Source of the DNA: Kocuria sp. | Lineage (GTDB): Bacteria; Actinomycetota; Actinomycetes; Actinomycetales; Micrococcaceae | Assembly (NCBI RefSeq): GCF_030530945.1 | Contig: NZ_JAUMTZ010000003.1 | Span: forward strand, 1-64,000 | Length of the DNA: 64,000 bases | Direction: 5' to 3' | In this document: positions 1 to 8,942 of the stretch, piece by piece | Layout: the number at the start of each line of letters is the position of its first letter | Position numbering within the stretch: the stretch's first letter is position 1 | Translations under genes and position numbers: made by a program | The notes under the pieces: model-generated | Told to the model about the DNA's origin: nothing | Seen by the model: only the letters and a program-made list of their open reading frames with translations | Database searches by the model: none

Positions 1-80
1 ACCTCAACGCCAACGACATCGACGCCGCCGCGAAGATCATCGCCGGCACCGCCCGCTCCATGGGCATCGAGGTCAACTGA
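1..80 (+). CDS. rplK: 50S ribosomal protein uL11, 3' end only
   Basis: Only the last 25 full codons before a TGA at 78-80 lie in the window. The readable tail has the alanine-rich C-terminal helix of uL11 and ends in GIEVN. uL11 binds the GTPase-associated region of 23S rRNA with the L10/L12 stalk. It sits 86 bp before rplA, the usual rplK-rplA order. The identification rests on the short tail and on position. Confidence 0.9.
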   Translation, partial: LNANDIDAAAKIIAGTARSMGIEVN

Positions 81-166
81 ACCCTCCCGGGTTCACCCGC
101 ACGACATTCACCGTGGCAGGGCCGAGCGCGGTCCGCTGACCACAACTGCACAAGGAGAAGAAGCAG

Positions 167-877
167 ATGGCAAAGCGCAGCAAGGCATACCGGGCGGCTG
201 CCGAGAAGATCGAGGCGGGCAGGTTCTACGCTCCCGCCGAGGCAGTGGCCCTGGCGAAGGAACTGGCCGAGGGCAGCAAGTCCGACCCCACCGTGGAGGT
301 CTCCATGCGTCTCGGCGTGGATCCCCGCAAGGCGGACCAGATGGTCCGCGGCACCGTGAACCTGCCCAACGGCACCGGCAAGACCGCCCGCGTGGTCGTC
401 TTCGCCGTGGGTGACAAGGCCGCCGCGGCCGAGGCCGCCGGCGCCGACTTCGTGGGCTCCGACGACCTGATCGCCAAGATCCAGGGCGGCTGGACCGACT
501 TCGACGCCGCCGTGGCCACCCCGGACATGATGGGCAAGGTCGGTCGCCTGGGCAAGATCCTGGGCCCCCGCAACCTCATGCCGAACCCGAAGACCGGCAC
601 GGTGACCATGGACGTCACCAAGGCCGTGAACGACATCAAGGGCGGCAAGATCGACTTCCGCGTGGACAAGCACTCCAACCTGCACTTCATCATCGGCAAG
701 GCGTCCTTCGACGCCCAGAAGCTTGCCGAGAACTACGGTGCAGCGCTGGAGGAGGTGCTTCGTCTGAAGCCCTCCGCGTCCAAGGGCCGCTACGTCACCA
801 AGGCCACCGTGGCCACCACGTTCGGCCCGGGCATCCCCGTGGACCCGAACGCCACCGAGGTCGTGCCCCAGGCGTGA
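167..877 (+). CDS. rplA: 50S ribosomal protein uL1
   Basis: uL1 forms the mobile L1 stalk of the large subunit, helps release deacylated tRNA from the E site, and in many bacteria represses its own operon. The 236-residue product has the normal length. The uL1 signature [14 protein letters not shown] is at residues 133-146 and the [14 protein letters not shown] rRNA-binding stretch follows. The ATG has a good ribosome-binding site, AAGGAG at 152-157. It follows rplK in the same operon, but a hairpin terminator at 927-960 ends the unit here, so rplJ-rplL are transcribed separately 8 kb downstream. Confidence 0.98.
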   Translation: MAKRSKAYRAAAEKIEAGRFYAPAEAVALAKELAEGSKSDPTVEVSMRLGVDPRKADQMVRGTVNLPNGTGKTARVVVFAVGDKAAAAEAAGADFVGSDDLIAKIQGGWTDFDAAVATPDMMGKVGRLGKILGPRNLMPNPKTGTVTMDVTKAVNDIKGGKIDFRVDKHSNLHFIIGKASFDAQKLAENYGAALEEVLRLKPSASKGRYVTKATVATTFGPGIPVDPNATEVVPQA

Positions 878-926
878 TCCGGAGCTCTCACGGCGACCCC
901 CGGGTCCCGTGAGCCCGTGGACGAGG

Positions 927-960
927 AAGAGGGTCCGTGCCGTGCAGGCCGGGCCCTCTT
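927..960 (+). terminator. Rho-independent-type terminator after rplA
   Basis: A 10-bp stem with one G-U pair (927-936 with 951-960, AAGAGGGTCC against GGGCCCTCTT) with a 14-nt loop lies 50 bp after the rplA stop. No long T-run follows. It closes the rplK-rplA unit before the GNAT gene. Confidence 0.7.
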
Positions 961-1077
961 CCCGTGTCCGGAACCGGAGCACGTCCGGGCATCCGTGGTG
1001 TACTGGACGCCGGACCCCGGTGCGGGTCCCTCGACGCGGTGCCGCCCGGGCTGAGGGCGGCACGGAAGGAGAGCACT

Positions 1078-2232
1078 GTGACGCAGTCGTCACCGGTACG
1101 GATCCAGCTGCTGCGCATCCCGGAAGCGTTCGACGAGCACGCCCAGCGCGTTCTCGGGGGCGTGGCGGACGTGGTGAAGGCCTCGCGGCGCCACGTGTGG
1201 GGCACGGACCAGCTCAGCAACGAGGCGGACGACATCTTCCGCGACCTGAAGGACCCGTACGAGCGCGTCAACATCCTGTGCGCGAGCGTGGACGGGCGCG
1301 TGGTGGGTCGCGCCGAGGTGCGCATGCCTCTGCTCGCGGACACCGACGCCGCCCAGGTGCTGGTGCACGTGGCGCCCGCGGAGACCTCCGAGGGCATTGG
1401 CCGCTCCCTGCTGGAGGCCGCCGAGCAGCTCGCCCACGGGGAGTCCCGCCGGTTCCTGCGGCTCGTCACGGAGCACCCGGCCTCCGAGGCGCGGGATCCC
1501 TCGGGGCCCGGCGACGGCAGCGTGGACGGCAGCGGCGGTGCCGCCGCGCCGGTGCAGTGGCTGGACGCCTCGGACGGCTCCGGTCGTCTTCCCGCGAGCC
1601 ATCGGCAGACCCGTTTCGCGCAGCACGCGGGGTACTCGCTGCGAACGGTGAGCAGCTTCGCGCTGCTGCCCGTACCCCTGGATCCCGAGCGCAGGGAGCG
1701 GATCGAGGAGTCTCTGGCCGCCACCCCCTTCGCGGAGCACTACCGGATGCACACCTGGGTGGGGGAGGCGCCCGGGGAGCTGCTGGAACCGCTGGCGCGG
1801 CTGCACTCCAAGCTGCCCACGGACTCCTTCGTGCGCCCCGCCGTGACGGATCCCGACCCGTGGGACGGTGCGCGGGTGCGCCGCACGGAGCAGCTGCGCC
1901 AGGAGGACGGCGACCGCTCCCTCATGGCGGTGGTCCAGGACGTCCGTACGGGGGAGCTCGTGGGTATGACAGAACTGATCGTCGCGCAGCACCGCGCCAC
2001 GCTCGCCCTGCAGGACGAGACACTGGTGGTGCGGGAGCACCGCGGCCACAGGCTGGGCATGCGGCTGAAACTCGCCAACCTGGACCAGCTGGCGCGGGAG
2101 GTGCCGGAGGCGCACACGGTCTACTCGTGGACCCACAGCGGCAACGACCGGATGAACTGGGTCAACGCGCGGCTGGGCTTCCGGGACGCGGGACAGTCCG
2201 CCATCTGGGAGCAGGACTTCAGCACGCCCTGA
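1078..2232 (+). CDS. Tandem-domain GNAT family N-acetyltransferase
   Basis: The 384-residue protein has two GNAT folds in a row. Acetyl-CoA-loop-like segments lie at about residues 98-112 (VAPAETSEGIGRSLL) and 316-335 (including REHRGHRLGMRLK, the R/Q-x-x-G-x-G pattern). The C-terminal half ends with the WVNARLGF strand typical of GNATs. Residues 140-160 are a Gly/Ser/Ala-rich linker. The two-domain arrangement resembles mycothiol-synthase-type actinobacterial acetyltransferases, but the substrate cannot be told from sequence and mycothiol synthesis is not claimed. The GTG start at 1078 is chosen because GGAAGGAG lies at 1064-1071; an upstream in-frame start at 937 would run through the rplA terminator. 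It converges on moeA. Confidence 0.85.
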   Translation: MTQSSPVRIQLLRIPEAFDEHAQRVLGGVADVVKASRRHVWGTDQLSNEADDIFRDLKDPYERVNILCASVDGRVVGRAEVRMPLLADTDAAQVLVHVAPAETSEGIGRSLLEAAEQLAHGESRRFLRLVTEHPASEARDPSGPGDGSVDGSGGAAAPVQWLDASDGSGRLPASHRQTRFAQHAGYSLRTVSSFALLPVPLDPERRERIEESLAATPFAEHYRMHTWVGEAPGELLEPLARLHSKLPTDSFVRPAVTDPDPWDGARVRRTEQLRQEDGDRSLMAVVQDVRTGELVGMTELIVAQHRATLALQDETLVVREHRGHRLGMRLKLANLDQLAREVPEAHTVYSWTHSGNDRMNWVNARLGFRDAGQSAIWEQDFSTP

Positions 2233-2275
2233 CCCGGTGGTCCTCGCGGAAACGGCCTGGCGCCCCCCCCCGGCC

Positions 2276-2305
2276 GCAGAGACCATTCCCACGGGGGGTC
2301 TCCGC
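2276..2305. terminator. Possible shared terminator between convergent GNAT and moeA genes
   Basis: The arms at 2276-2284 and 2297-2305 (GCAGAGACC and GGTCTCCGC) pair with one mismatch across a 12-nt loop in the 88-bp gap between two convergent genes. A run of C residues lies just before it at about 2262-2271. There is no T-tract. Confidence 0.4.
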
Positions 2306-2320
2306 GCCGGGGCTTCCCGG

Positions 2321-3577
2321 TCACCAGGGCAGCGCGAGGACCACCGAGCTCTCCCCGGCCCTCAGCCCGGCGGGCGGGACCGCCAGCAGGGCATCCGCGG
2401 CAGTGAGCCCGCGCAGCATGTTGGAGCCCACCGCTCGGCACGGCTGCCACAGCCCGTCGTGCCGCCGCGCCGGGACCAGCCGCTCGGCACGTCCACCGGC
2501 CACGTCCGCGCCGAGAACGGCCGGGCGGAACGGGGCGGGGGCCAGGCCCAGGAACCCTGCCGTGAACGCCCCGCCGAGCAGTATCAGGGCCACCACGGCA
2601 CCCAGCGGGTTTCCGGGCAGCGCCAGTACCGCGCCCTGCTCGCCCGCCCCGAGCAGCGTGGGGTGCCCCGGCTGCAGGTCCAGCTGGTCCACCAGCAGCC
2701 GGGTGCGCCGGTGCACGAGGGGACGCACGAGGTCCGCCCGGGAGCGCGCGGTGCCCCCCGTGGTGAGCACGAGGTCGTGCTCCGTGGCGGCCTCCTCGAA
2801 GGCGTCGCGCAGGGACCGCGCGTGGTCGGGGACCCGGCGCACGGTGCCCACACTCCCGCCCTGGGCCGTGACCACGTGGGGCAGGGACATGCTGAACGCG
2901 TCCCGCACCCGACCCGGCCCGGGGATCCCCTCGGTGAGCACCTCGGAACCGGTCAGCAGGACCGCGACGCGCGGGGCGCGGCGCACCGCCAGGACGTCTG
3001 CCCCCGCGACCGCGGCGAAGGCCGCACCGGCGGGGGAGACCACGGTCCCGGAGGGGAGCAGCACCTCACCGGCGGCACACTCGGTTCCGGCGGGTCGGAT
3101 GTGGCGCCCGGCCAGCTCCGTGCGGGGTGCACCGGCGGCGAGCTCCACCAGATCCCCGCAGCGCGCGGCGAACTCCTCGCGGACCACGGTGGTCGTGCCC
3201 CGGGGGATCACACCTCCGGTGACCACGGGGACAGCCGTTCCGGGGGCCAGGGGCACGTCCGATGCCGTGCTGGGCAGGTCGTCGGCGGCTGCGTCTCCCG
3301 GGGACAGCCGCCACGGTCCGGGCCCGCTGACCGCGTAGCCGTCCATGGCGCTGGAGGCGTAGTGCGGAACGGCGCACGCGGCCTGCACGTCCCGGGCGGT
3401 GACCCTGCCCACCGCGGCGGTGAGGGAGACCTCCTGGCAGGTGTCGCCGCGCGCGGCCGCAAGGGCGGATCCCGCGCGGTGGGCGAGCTCCACGGCCCGT
3501 CCACGGGGGACGTGCTCCTCCCCGGGCAGCTCCCGTGCCCAGCCCGGTCCGGCTGCGGGGAAGATCCGCTCTCCCAC
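2321..3577 (-). CDS. moeA: MoeA-family molybdopterin molybdotransferase, divergent copy
   Basis: MoeA inserts molybdate into adenylylated molybdopterin in the cytoplasm. The 418-residue product has the family hallmarks SAMDGYAV (76-83), a VTGG-type loop (119-122) and PGNP (321-324). Two usually conserved places differ. Where most MoeA proteins have an Asn-rich NSN-type segment after the TGDE-like motif, this one has RDAFSM (225-230). The GGVSxGDxD-type motif reads GGTARSRAD (274-282). The GTG at 3577 starts 1 nt after the moaD stop; an ATG at 3619 inside moaD is possible, so the start is uncertain. It is the last gene of the moaA-moaD-moeA arm. With a more canonical MoeA across the divergent promoter, this copy may be specialised. 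Confidence 0.85.
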   Translation of the reverse strand: MGERIFPAAGPGWARELPGEEHVPRGRAVELAHRAGSALAAARGDTCQEVSLTAAVGRVTARDVQAACAVPHYASSAMDGYAVSGPGPWRLSPGDAAADDLPSTASDVPLAPGTAVPVVTGGVIPRGTTTVVREEFAARCGDLVELAAGAPRTELAGRHIRPAGTECAAGEVLLPSGTVVSPAGAAFAAVAGADVLAVRRAPRVAVLLTGSEVLTEGIPGPGRVRDAFSMSLPHVVTAQGGSVGTVRRVPDHARSLRDAFEEAATEHDLVLTTGGTARSRADLVRPLVHRRTRLLVDQLDLQPGHPTLLGAGEQGAVLALPGNPLGAVVALILLGGAFTAGFLGLAPAPFRPAVLGADVAGGRAERLVPARRHDGLWQPCRAVGSNMLRGLTAADALLAVPPAGLRAGESSVVLALPW

Positions 3578-3578
3578 C

Positions 3579-3842
3579 TCAGCCGCCCGCGAACGGGGGC
3601 AGGACGTCCACAGTGGCACCCGGCGCGAGCGGCGCCGAGGGATCCCGTGTGGCTACGCCGTCCACCAGCAGGGAGCACTGCGGCAGCACCTGCGCGAGCG
3701 TCCTCTCGCCCGCGGGGGCCACGGGGTGCCGGGTGACGAGCAGCTGCTCGAGGTCGGTGCGGGTCACCACGGTGGTGGTCTCCACGTGCTCCTCGTCGAT
3801 CCCGGTGGCGGCCGCGGCGGCCGCGAAGTACCTCACGAGCAC
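3579..3842 (-). CDS. moaD: Molybdopterin synthase sulfur carrier subunit MoaD
   Basis: MoaD is the small ubiquitin-like subunit of molybdopterin synthase. Its C-terminal Gly-Gly is adenylated and thiocarboxylated, and donates sulfur to cyclic pyranopterin monophosphate. The 87-residue protein ends in PPFAGG, and the N-terminal VRYFAAAAAATG strand and helix fit the beta-grasp fold. It starts at a GTG 4 bp after the moaA stop and runs straight into moeA, so the three genes are co-transcribed. Its partner MoaE is encoded on the other arm as a fusion. Confidence 0.93.
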   Translation of the reverse strand: MLVRYFAAAAAATGIDEEHVETTTVVTRTDLEQLLVTRHPVAPAGERTLAQVLPQCSLLVDGVATRDPSAPLAPGATVDVLPPFAGG

Positions 3843-3846
3843 CGTC

Positions 3847-4923
3847 TCAGCCTCCGATCGCGCTCATGCTGCGGTCCGGCTGGACGTAGTCCCCGGAGTC
3901 CAGGCCCGTGTGCTCCATCCCGTGGGCGCGTGGCTTGACCCACATGGCGTCCCGCCAGCGCTGCGCGACGTCCTCGTCCGAGGCCCCCGAGCGCAGCAGG
4001 TGCATGAGATCGGTCTCGTGGTGGGAGAACAGGCACGAGCGCACGTGGCCCTCGGCGGTGATGCGGGTGCGGGTGCAGTCCTCGCAGAACGGTTCGGTGA
4101 CCGAGGCGATGATGCCCACGGTGCCGAGCACGCGGTGCTCCCCGCGCTCGCGCACGAGGTACTTCTCGGCCGGCGCTCCGGCACGGGGCGCGGCGTCCGG
4201 GGTGATGTCGAAGTGCTGGGAGAGGCTGGCCCGGATGTCCTGGGCGGTCACCATGTTCTCGCGGGTCCACCCGTGGTCCGCGTCCAGGGGCATCTGCTCG
4301 ATGAAGCGCAGGTCGCACCCGTTCTCCAGGGACCAGCGCAGCAGCTGAGGGGCCTCGTGGTCGTTCACGCCCCGCATCAGCACGGCGTTGAGCTTCACGG
4401 GGCTCATGCCCACCCGCTGCGCGGCCGCCACGCCCTCCAGCGCCTGTCCGAGCCGCCCGCGCCGGGCCAGGCGGGCGTAGGTCTCCGCGCACAGCGTGTC
4501 CAGGGAGATGTTCACGCGGGTCATCCCAGCGTCCTTCAGCCCCTGGGCGCGCGCCGCGAGCCCGATCCCGTTGCTGGTCATGGACACGGGGATCCCGGGC
4601 AGCCGCGTGCTCAGCTCGGACACGAGCTCCTCCAGGTCCGGGCGGATCAGCGGTTCACCGCCCGTGAGCCGGACCTCCCGCACCCCGAAGTCCGTGACCG
4701 CGATCCGCGCCAGGCGCACGATCTCGGCGACGCTCAGCAGGGACTCGCGGGGCAGCCACTGCATCCCCTCCGCGGGCATGCAGTACGTGCAGCGCAGGTT
4801 GCACTTGTCGGTGAGGGAGATCCGCAGGTCCGTGGCGGTGCGCCCGAAACGGTCCGTCAGCGGACCCTGGGTGGGGGCTCCCCGCGCGGGGAGCACCTGG
4901 GGATTACCGAGGAAGACGGGCAT
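3847..4923 (-). CDS. moaA: GTP 3',8-cyclase MoaA
   Basis: MoaA is a radical-SAM enzyme that cyclises GTP to 3',8-cyclo-GTP, the first step of Moco synthesis. The 358-residue product shows the N-terminal cluster motif CNLRCTYC (C41, C45, C48), the LTGGEP SAM motif (87-92), the second [4Fe-4S] site C280-x2-C283-x13-C297, and the C-terminal Gly-Gly (357-358) needed for activity. The ATG at 4923 is chosen because upstream in-frame codons are Arg/Gly-rich and a TAGAGT box lies 7 nt before it, with no Shine-Dalgarno sequence. It leads the moaA-moaD-moeA arm and is divergent from the second moeA across 65 bp. Confidence 0.96.
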   Translation of the reverse strand: MPVFLGNPQVLPARGAPTQGPLTDRFGRTATDLRISLTDKCNLRCTYCMPAEGMQWLPRESLLSVAEIVRLARIAVTDFGVREVRLTGGEPLIRPDLEELVSELSTRLPGIPVSMTSNGIGLAARAQGLKDAGMTRVNISLDTLCAETYARLARRGRLGQALEGVAAAQRVGMSPVKLNAVLMRGVNDHEAPQLLRWSLENGCDLRFIEQMPLDADHGWTRENMVTAQDIRASLSQHFDITPDAAPRAGAPAEKYLVRERGEHRVLGTVGIIASVTEPFCEDCTRTRITAEGHVRSCLFSHHETDLMHLLRSGASDEDVAQRWRDAMWVKPRAHGMEHTGLDSGDYVQPDRSMSAIGG

Positions 4924-4930
4924 GGCACCC

Positions 4931-4936
4931 ACTCTA
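4931..4936 (-). promoter_or_regulatory. -10 box for a leaderless moaA transcript
   Basis: On the minus strand TAGAGT is followed by 7 nt and then the moaA ATG. RNA would start at or next to the start codon. No ribosome-binding site and no clear -35 box are seen, as is usual for actinobacterial leaderless promoters. Confidence 0.6.
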
Positions 4937-4976
4937 GGCCCGATCTCCGACGCCCTCCCGGCTCCGGTGCGGTGGC

Positions 4977-4982
4977 TACCCT
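4977..4982 (+). promoter_or_regulatory. -10 box for a leaderless second moeA transcript
   Basis: TACCCT is followed by 6 nt and then the ATG of the + strand moeA. No Shine-Dalgarno sequence precedes that ATG. The box lies 41 bp from the divergent moaA box, so one regulator could act on both arms. Confidence 0.5.
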
Positions 4983-4988
4983 GGACGC

Positions 4989-6284
4989 ATGTCCCGCAGC
5001 ATCGAGGCCCACGTCCGCGCGCTCCGCGAGCTGCTCCGCGCCCACCGTCCGGACGACGCCGCCCGCGCCCTCCCGCTGTCCCGTGCCGGTGGCCGGGTGC
5101 TCGCGCGGGACGTGGTGGCACCGCTGGACCTGCCCCCCGAGACGAACTCCCAGATGGACGGCTTCGCCGTGCGCGCGGTGGACCTCGAGCCCGCGCTCAC
5201 CCACGGCGCGGTCGAGCTGCCCGTCGCGGCCACCCGGGCCGCGGGCTCAGTCCCCTCCCGCCACGAACCGGGCACCGCCACGGCCGTGATGACCGGAGCC
5301 GCGCTGCCCGCGGGCGCGGACACCGTGGTCCCCGTGGAGCGTGTGCTCCCCGCCCGCTTCGACACCCCCGCGGTCACCGTGGCCGCAGAGACGGCCCGTG
5401 CGCACCCCGCGGGGACATTCGTGCGGGAGGCCGGCAGCGACGTCGCCCGCGGAGCGGTGGCCCTGCCGGCCGGGACCGTGCTGGGCCCCGCGGCTGTCGG
5501 GGCCTGCGCGGCCCTGGGGCTGCCGCCCGAGCACGAGGTGACCGTGCACCGGGGACCGCGGGTGCTCGTGGTCAGTGGAGGGGACGAGGTCCTGCCCGCG
5601 GGCGAGCCGCTGCGGCCCGGGACCGTGCACGACGCCAACGCCCCGCTGCTGCACGAGTGGCTGGTGGGCGCCGGGGCCGAGCGGGTGACGCACCTGCGCG
5701 TGGACGACGACCCACGGGCGTTCGTGCGCGGCCTCGGCGCGGCCGTGGAGCGCGACCGCCCGGAGCTGGTGCTCACGAGCGGCGGGATCAGCGCCGGGGC
5801 GTTCGAGGTGGTGCGCCAGGGCCTGGGGGCCGCGGGGACGGCCACGTGGTTCGGCCACGTGGCGATGCAGCCGGGCGGGCCCCAGGGGTGCGGTACAGTC
5901 CAGGGCGTTCCGGTGGTGTGCCTGCCGGGCAACCCCGTGAGCACCTGGGTCTCGTGCGAGGTGCTCGTGCGCCCCGCGCTCGCCGCGGTCTGGGGGTGCT
6001 GCGCGCCGCCGCGGCGGCTCACCGCCGTGCTGGTCCGGACCGCGACGCCCCTCGCGGACCGCACGCAGCTGCGCCGGGGTGCGCTGGCGGGGCAGGACAC
6101 GGCCGCGCCGCGGGTGGTACTGGTGGGCGGGGCTTCCTCGCACCTGCTCACCGCCGCGGCTGGAGCGGATGTCCTGGTGGTGATCCCACCGGGGGAACGG
6201 CCCCTGGCGGCGGGCACGCCCGTCACGGTGCTGCCCGTGGCGGGGGGAGTGCTCACACCGCGTGCCGGTGAGGCCCCCGGGTGA
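4989..6284 (+). CDS. moeA: Molybdopterin molybdotransferase MoeA, canonical copy
   Basis: This 431-residue MoeA has the expected motifs: QMDGFAV (55-61), an [14 protein letters not shown] loop near residue 100, a GGDEVLPAG segment, the DANAP segment in the Asn-rich position, [12 protein letters not shown], and PGNPVSTW. It is expected to use adenylylated molybdopterin and molybdate to make Mo-molybdopterin. It opens the + strand arm moeA-moaC-mog/moaE-fdhD. The start is the ATG 6 nt after a TACCCT box. It is more typical than the - strand paralogue, so it is the better candidate for the housekeeping enzyme. Confidence 0.93.
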   Translation: MSRSIEAHVRALRELLRAHRPDDAARALPLSRAGGRVLARDVVAPLDLPPETNSQMDGFAVRAVDLEPALTHGAVELPVAATRAAGSVPSRHEPGTATAVMTGAALPAGADTVVPVERVLPARFDTPAVTVAAETARAHPAGTFVREAGSDVARGAVALPAGTVLGPAAVGACAALGLPPEHEVTVHRGPRVLVVSGGDEVLPAGEPLRPGTVHDANAPLLHEWLVGAGAERVTHLRVDDDPRAFVRGLGAAVERDRPELVLTSGGISAGAFEVVRQGLGAAGTATWFGHVAMQPGGPQGCGTVQGVPVVCLPGNPVSTWVSCEVLVRPALAAVWGCCAPPRRLTAVLVRTATPLADRTQLRRGALAGQDTAAPRVVLVGGASSHLLTAAAGADVLVVIPPGERPLAAGTPVTVLPVAGGVLTPRAGEAPG

Positions 6285-6400
6285 GGGGCCCGGCAAACGC
6301 CGAACAGGCCGTCGCGCGGCGACCCACGAGCACGCCACGCAGCAACCGACGGACCGCGGGTCCGCGGACCAGGCAAGCAGACCAGGCAAGGAGAACCACG

Positions 6401-6898
6401 GTGACCCACGACCAGGACGAGCCCGCACCGCAGCGGCTCACGCACGTGCGCGAGGACGGCACCGCCCACATGGTGGACGTCAGCGAGAAGGCGGTGACGT
6501 CCCGCGAGGCCACCGCGGAGTCGGTGCTGCTCACCCGCCCGGACGTCATCGCGATGCTGAGCACCGGGGACCTGCCCAAGGGGGATGCCCTGGCGGTCGC
6601 GCGCGTGGCCGGGATCATGGCCGCCAAGCGCACCCCCGACCTCGTGCCGCTGTGCCACCCGCTGCCCCTCAGCAAGGTCAGCGTGGACCTCACGCCGCAG
6701 CAGGACCGCGTGGTCGTCCGGGCCACCGTCCGCACCCGCGGTGTGACGGGCGTGGAGATGGAGGCCCTGACGGCGGCGAGCGTGGCGGCGCTGACCCTCT
6801 ACGACATGATCAAGGCCGTGGACAAGGCGGCCACCATCGAGCGGACGCGGGTGCTGGCCAAGTCCGGCGGCAAGAGCGGGGAGTGGAGCAGGCCATGA
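6401..6898 (+). CDS. moaC: Cyclic pyranopterin monophosphate synthase MoaC
   Basis: MoaC converts 3',8-cyclo-GTP to cyclic pyranopterin monophosphate. The 165-residue product contains [15 protein letters not shown] (74-88), with the catalytic-type His86, plus Lys60, and the YDMIKAVDK segment with Asp135 and Lys138. These correspond by alignment reasoning to the E. coli active-site residues Lys51, His77, Asp128 and Lys131. The GTG start at 6401 has AAGGAG at 6388-6393. Its stop overlaps the next start in an ATGA, showing translational coupling to the mog/moaE fusion. Confidence 0.96.
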   Translation: MTHDQDEPAPQRLTHVREDGTAHMVDVSEKAVTSREATAESVLLTRPDVIAMLSTGDLPKGDALAVARVAGIMAAKRTPDLVPLCHPLPLSKVSVDLTPQQDRVVVRATVRTRGVTGVEMEALTAASVAALTLYDMIKAVDKAATIERTRVLAKSGGKSGEWSRP

Positions 6899-8025
6899 CG
6901 CAGGGCACGCACAGGCACGCGGGCACCGAGCGCCCGCCCCACCGGGACGAGGTGGGGGACTACCACCTGACGAACCGCCGGGCGGAGGTCGTGGTCGTCT
7001 CCAGCTCCGCCGCACGGGGCGAGGCCGAGGACCGGTGCGGGCCCCTGCTGCGCGAGTGGCTCGAGCGCCGCGGAATGCGTGTCACGGTCCGCGTGGTCCC
7101 GGACGGGCCCGAGGTGCTCACGCTGCTGCGCGAGCTCACCGCGGACGCGGAGCGCGAGAGCGCCCCGCGCTTCGTGGTCACCTCCGGCGGCACGGGCCTG
7201 AACTCGGACGACGTGACCCCCGAGTCCACCGCCCGGGTGGTCGCGCGCGAGGCCCCGGGCATCATGCACGCGCTCTGGGCCACGGGCCTGGAGAAGACCC
7301 CCACGGCCGTGATGAGCCGCGGGGTGGCAGGTCACGTGGGCCGCACGTTCCTGGTGAACCTCCCCGGCTCCCGCGGGGGCGTCAAGGACGGCATCGCCGT
7401 GCTGGATCCGCTGCTGGACCACATCAGCGCGCAGCTCGAGGACGTCCACGGCCACGGCGAGGACCGCTCCGTGACACGCTCCGGGGAAGAGACGGTCCCC
7501 GCGGGTGGCACCCCGGCCGACGCCGCCGGGCCACCCCGGGCGGGCCCGGCGGCGTCGTCCGGGGGAGGAGAGGCGGCGCACGCGGGGCGCGAAAGCCCCG
7601 GTGAGGTCCTGCACGCCGGGACCACTGAGGGCCCCCTGGACGCCGCGCGGGCGCGGCTCGCGGTCTCCCACCCGAGCTGCGGTGCGGTGGTGGGGTTCAG
7701 CGGCGTGATCCGCGACCACGACGGCGGGAGGGAGGGTGTCACCGCCCTGGAGTACTCCGCGCACCCGAGCGCCGGGCAGGTGCTGGCGGACGTGGCGCAG
7801 GAGGTGGCCCGTGAGCACCCCGGCACGCGACTGTGGGCGGCGCACCGCACCGGCGCGCTCGCCGTGGGAGACAGCGCCCTGGAGGTGGCCGTGGCGGCCG
7901 CACACCGCCGGGAGGCGTTCGAGGCGTGCGCGCTGCTCGTGGACCGGATCAAGGAGCGGGTGCCCATCTGGAAGCGCGAGAGCTTCGACGACGGCGGCCA
8001 CACCTGGGTGGGGCTGGACGCCTGA
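6895..8025 (+). CDS. moaE: Fused MogA/MoaB-type adenylyltransferase and MoaE molybdopterin synthase large subunit
   Basis: This 376-residue protein joins two Moco enzymes. Residues 28-185 are a MogA/MoaB domain with [15 protein letters not shown] (96-110) and the [11 protein letters not shown] loop (156-166). Residues 186-240 are a Gly/Pro/Ala-rich linker. Residues 241-376 are MoaE with [10 protein letters not shown] (353-362), whose Lys353 and Lys360 match the catalytic lysines of the family. The MoaE half pairs with MoaD to make molybdopterin, and the Mog/MoaB half would adenylate it for MoeA, so the fusion links successive steps. The start ATG overlaps the moaC stop. The next gene starts 1 nt after its stop. 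Confidence 0.92.
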   Translation: MTQGTHRHAGTERPPHRDEVGDYHLTNRRAEVVVVSSSAARGEAEDRCGPLLREWLERRGMRVTVRVVPDGPEVLTLLRELTADAERESAPRFVVTSGGTGLNSDDVTPESTARVVAREAPGIMHALWATGLEKTPTAVMSRGVAGHVGRTFLVNLPGSRGGVKDGIAVLDPLLDHISAQLEDVHGHGEDRSVTRSGEETVPAGGTPADAAGPPRAGPAASSGGGEAAHAGRESPGEVLHAGTTEGPLDAARARLAVSHPSCGAVVGFSGVIRDHDGGREGVTALEYSAHPSAGQVLADVAQEVAREHPGTRLWAAHRTGALAVGDSALEVAVAAAHRREAFEACALLVDRIKERVPIWKRESFDDGGHTWVGLDA

Positions 8026-8026
8026 G

Positions 8027-8860
8027 ATGCCCGCACGGATCATCGTTCCCGCGCGCGTGCGCACCTTCGACGCCCACGGCGAGGTGCGGGCCGGCCCGGA
8101 CCGGCTCGCGGGGGAGGAGCCCCTGGAGATCCGCCTGGACGGCCAGCAGTTCACCGTGACCATGCGCACCCCGGGGGACGACTTCGAGCTCGTGACCGGC
8201 CTTCTGCTGAGCGAGGCCGTGATCACGGAGGTCTCCCACGTGGTGAAGATGGACTACCGCTCCGGCGTGGACCGGGACGGCCACCGCACCTACAACGTGG
8301 TGGACGTCCGCCTGGCGCCCGGCGCCCCCGGCCCCGACCGCGGCGCGCAGCGGCAGGTCTTCACCTCGTCCTCGTGCGGGGTGTGCGGCACCCCATCCCT
8401 GGACGCGGTCGTGAAGCCCTCCGCCCACCCGGTGGCACCGCCGCGTCCCCTGGTGCCGGCCGCGCGGCTGGTGGCGCTGCCGGACGAGCTGCGCGGGCAC
8501 CAGCGGGTCTTCGACGCCACGGGCGGGGTCCACGCCGCGGCCCTCTTCCCGGTGGGCAGCGCGGAGCCGCTCGTGGTGCGCGAGGACGTGGGCCGGCACA
8601 ACGCCGTGGACAAGGTGGTGGGCTGGGCCGTGCAGCGTGGGCTGCTGCCGCTGCACGAGGTGGTCCTCCAGGTCTCTGCACGCGCATCGTTCGAACTGGT
8701 GAACAAGGCCGCGATGGCCGGGATCCCCGTCCTCTCCGCGGTCAGCGCCCCCTCTGCCCTGGCCGTGACCCGCGGTCGGGAGAGCGGCGTGACCGTGGTG
8801 GGCTTCAACCGCCGGGGCCGGTGCAACGTCTACACCCACCCGGAGCGGATCACCGCGTAG
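8027..8860 (+). CDS. fdhD: Formate dehydrogenase accessory sulfurtransferase FdhD
   Basis: FdhD carries sulfur from a cysteine desulfurase to the molybdenum cofactor before its insertion into formate dehydrogenase. The 277-residue protein has the sulfur-transfer pair C117-G-V-C120 in SSSCGVCGTPS, the REDVGRHNAVDK segment and VSARASFELVNKAAMAGIP near the C terminus. It starts 1 nt after the fusion-gene stop, so it is the last gene of the + strand Moco arm. Its presence implies a Moco formate dehydrogenase elsewhere in the genome; none is in this window. Confidence 0.95.
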   Translation: MPARIIVPARVRTFDAHGEVRAGPDRLAGEEPLEIRLDGQQFTVTMRTPGDDFELVTGLLLSEAVITEVSHVVKMDYRSGVDRDGHRTYNVVDVRLAPGAPGPDRGAQRQVFTSSSCGVCGTPSLDAVVKPSAHPVAPPRPLVPAARLVALPDELRGHQRVFDATGGVHAAALFPVGSAEPLVVREDVGRHNAVDKVVGWAVQRGLLPLHEVVLQVSARASFELVNKAAMAGIPVLSAVSAPSALAVTRGRESGVTVVGFNRRGRCNVYTHPERITA

Positions 8861-8875
8861 CGGGTACCGCCACCG

Positions 8876-8904
8876 GTCCGGCCGGCGGGTCGGCCCCGCC
8901 GGAC
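8876..8904 (+). terminator. Possible terminator after fdhD
   Basis: The arms GTCCGGC (8876-8882) and GCCGGAC (8898-8904) pair, 16 bp after the fdhD stop. There is no T-tract. It would end the Moco arm before the rplJ promoter. Confidence 0.4.
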
Positions 8905-8942
8905 GGGACGGCCACCCCCACGGGCTCCACTGAGGAGGGGAT

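Noticed and set aside
2255..2275. Run of C residues as a frameshift in a coding gene
   Set aside because: It lies in the gap between two convergent genes, after the GNAT stop.
2321..8860. Moco module as a recent mobile island
   Set aside because: No transposase, integrase, tRNA border, direct repeats or change of codon style was seen; transfer remains possible but unsupported.
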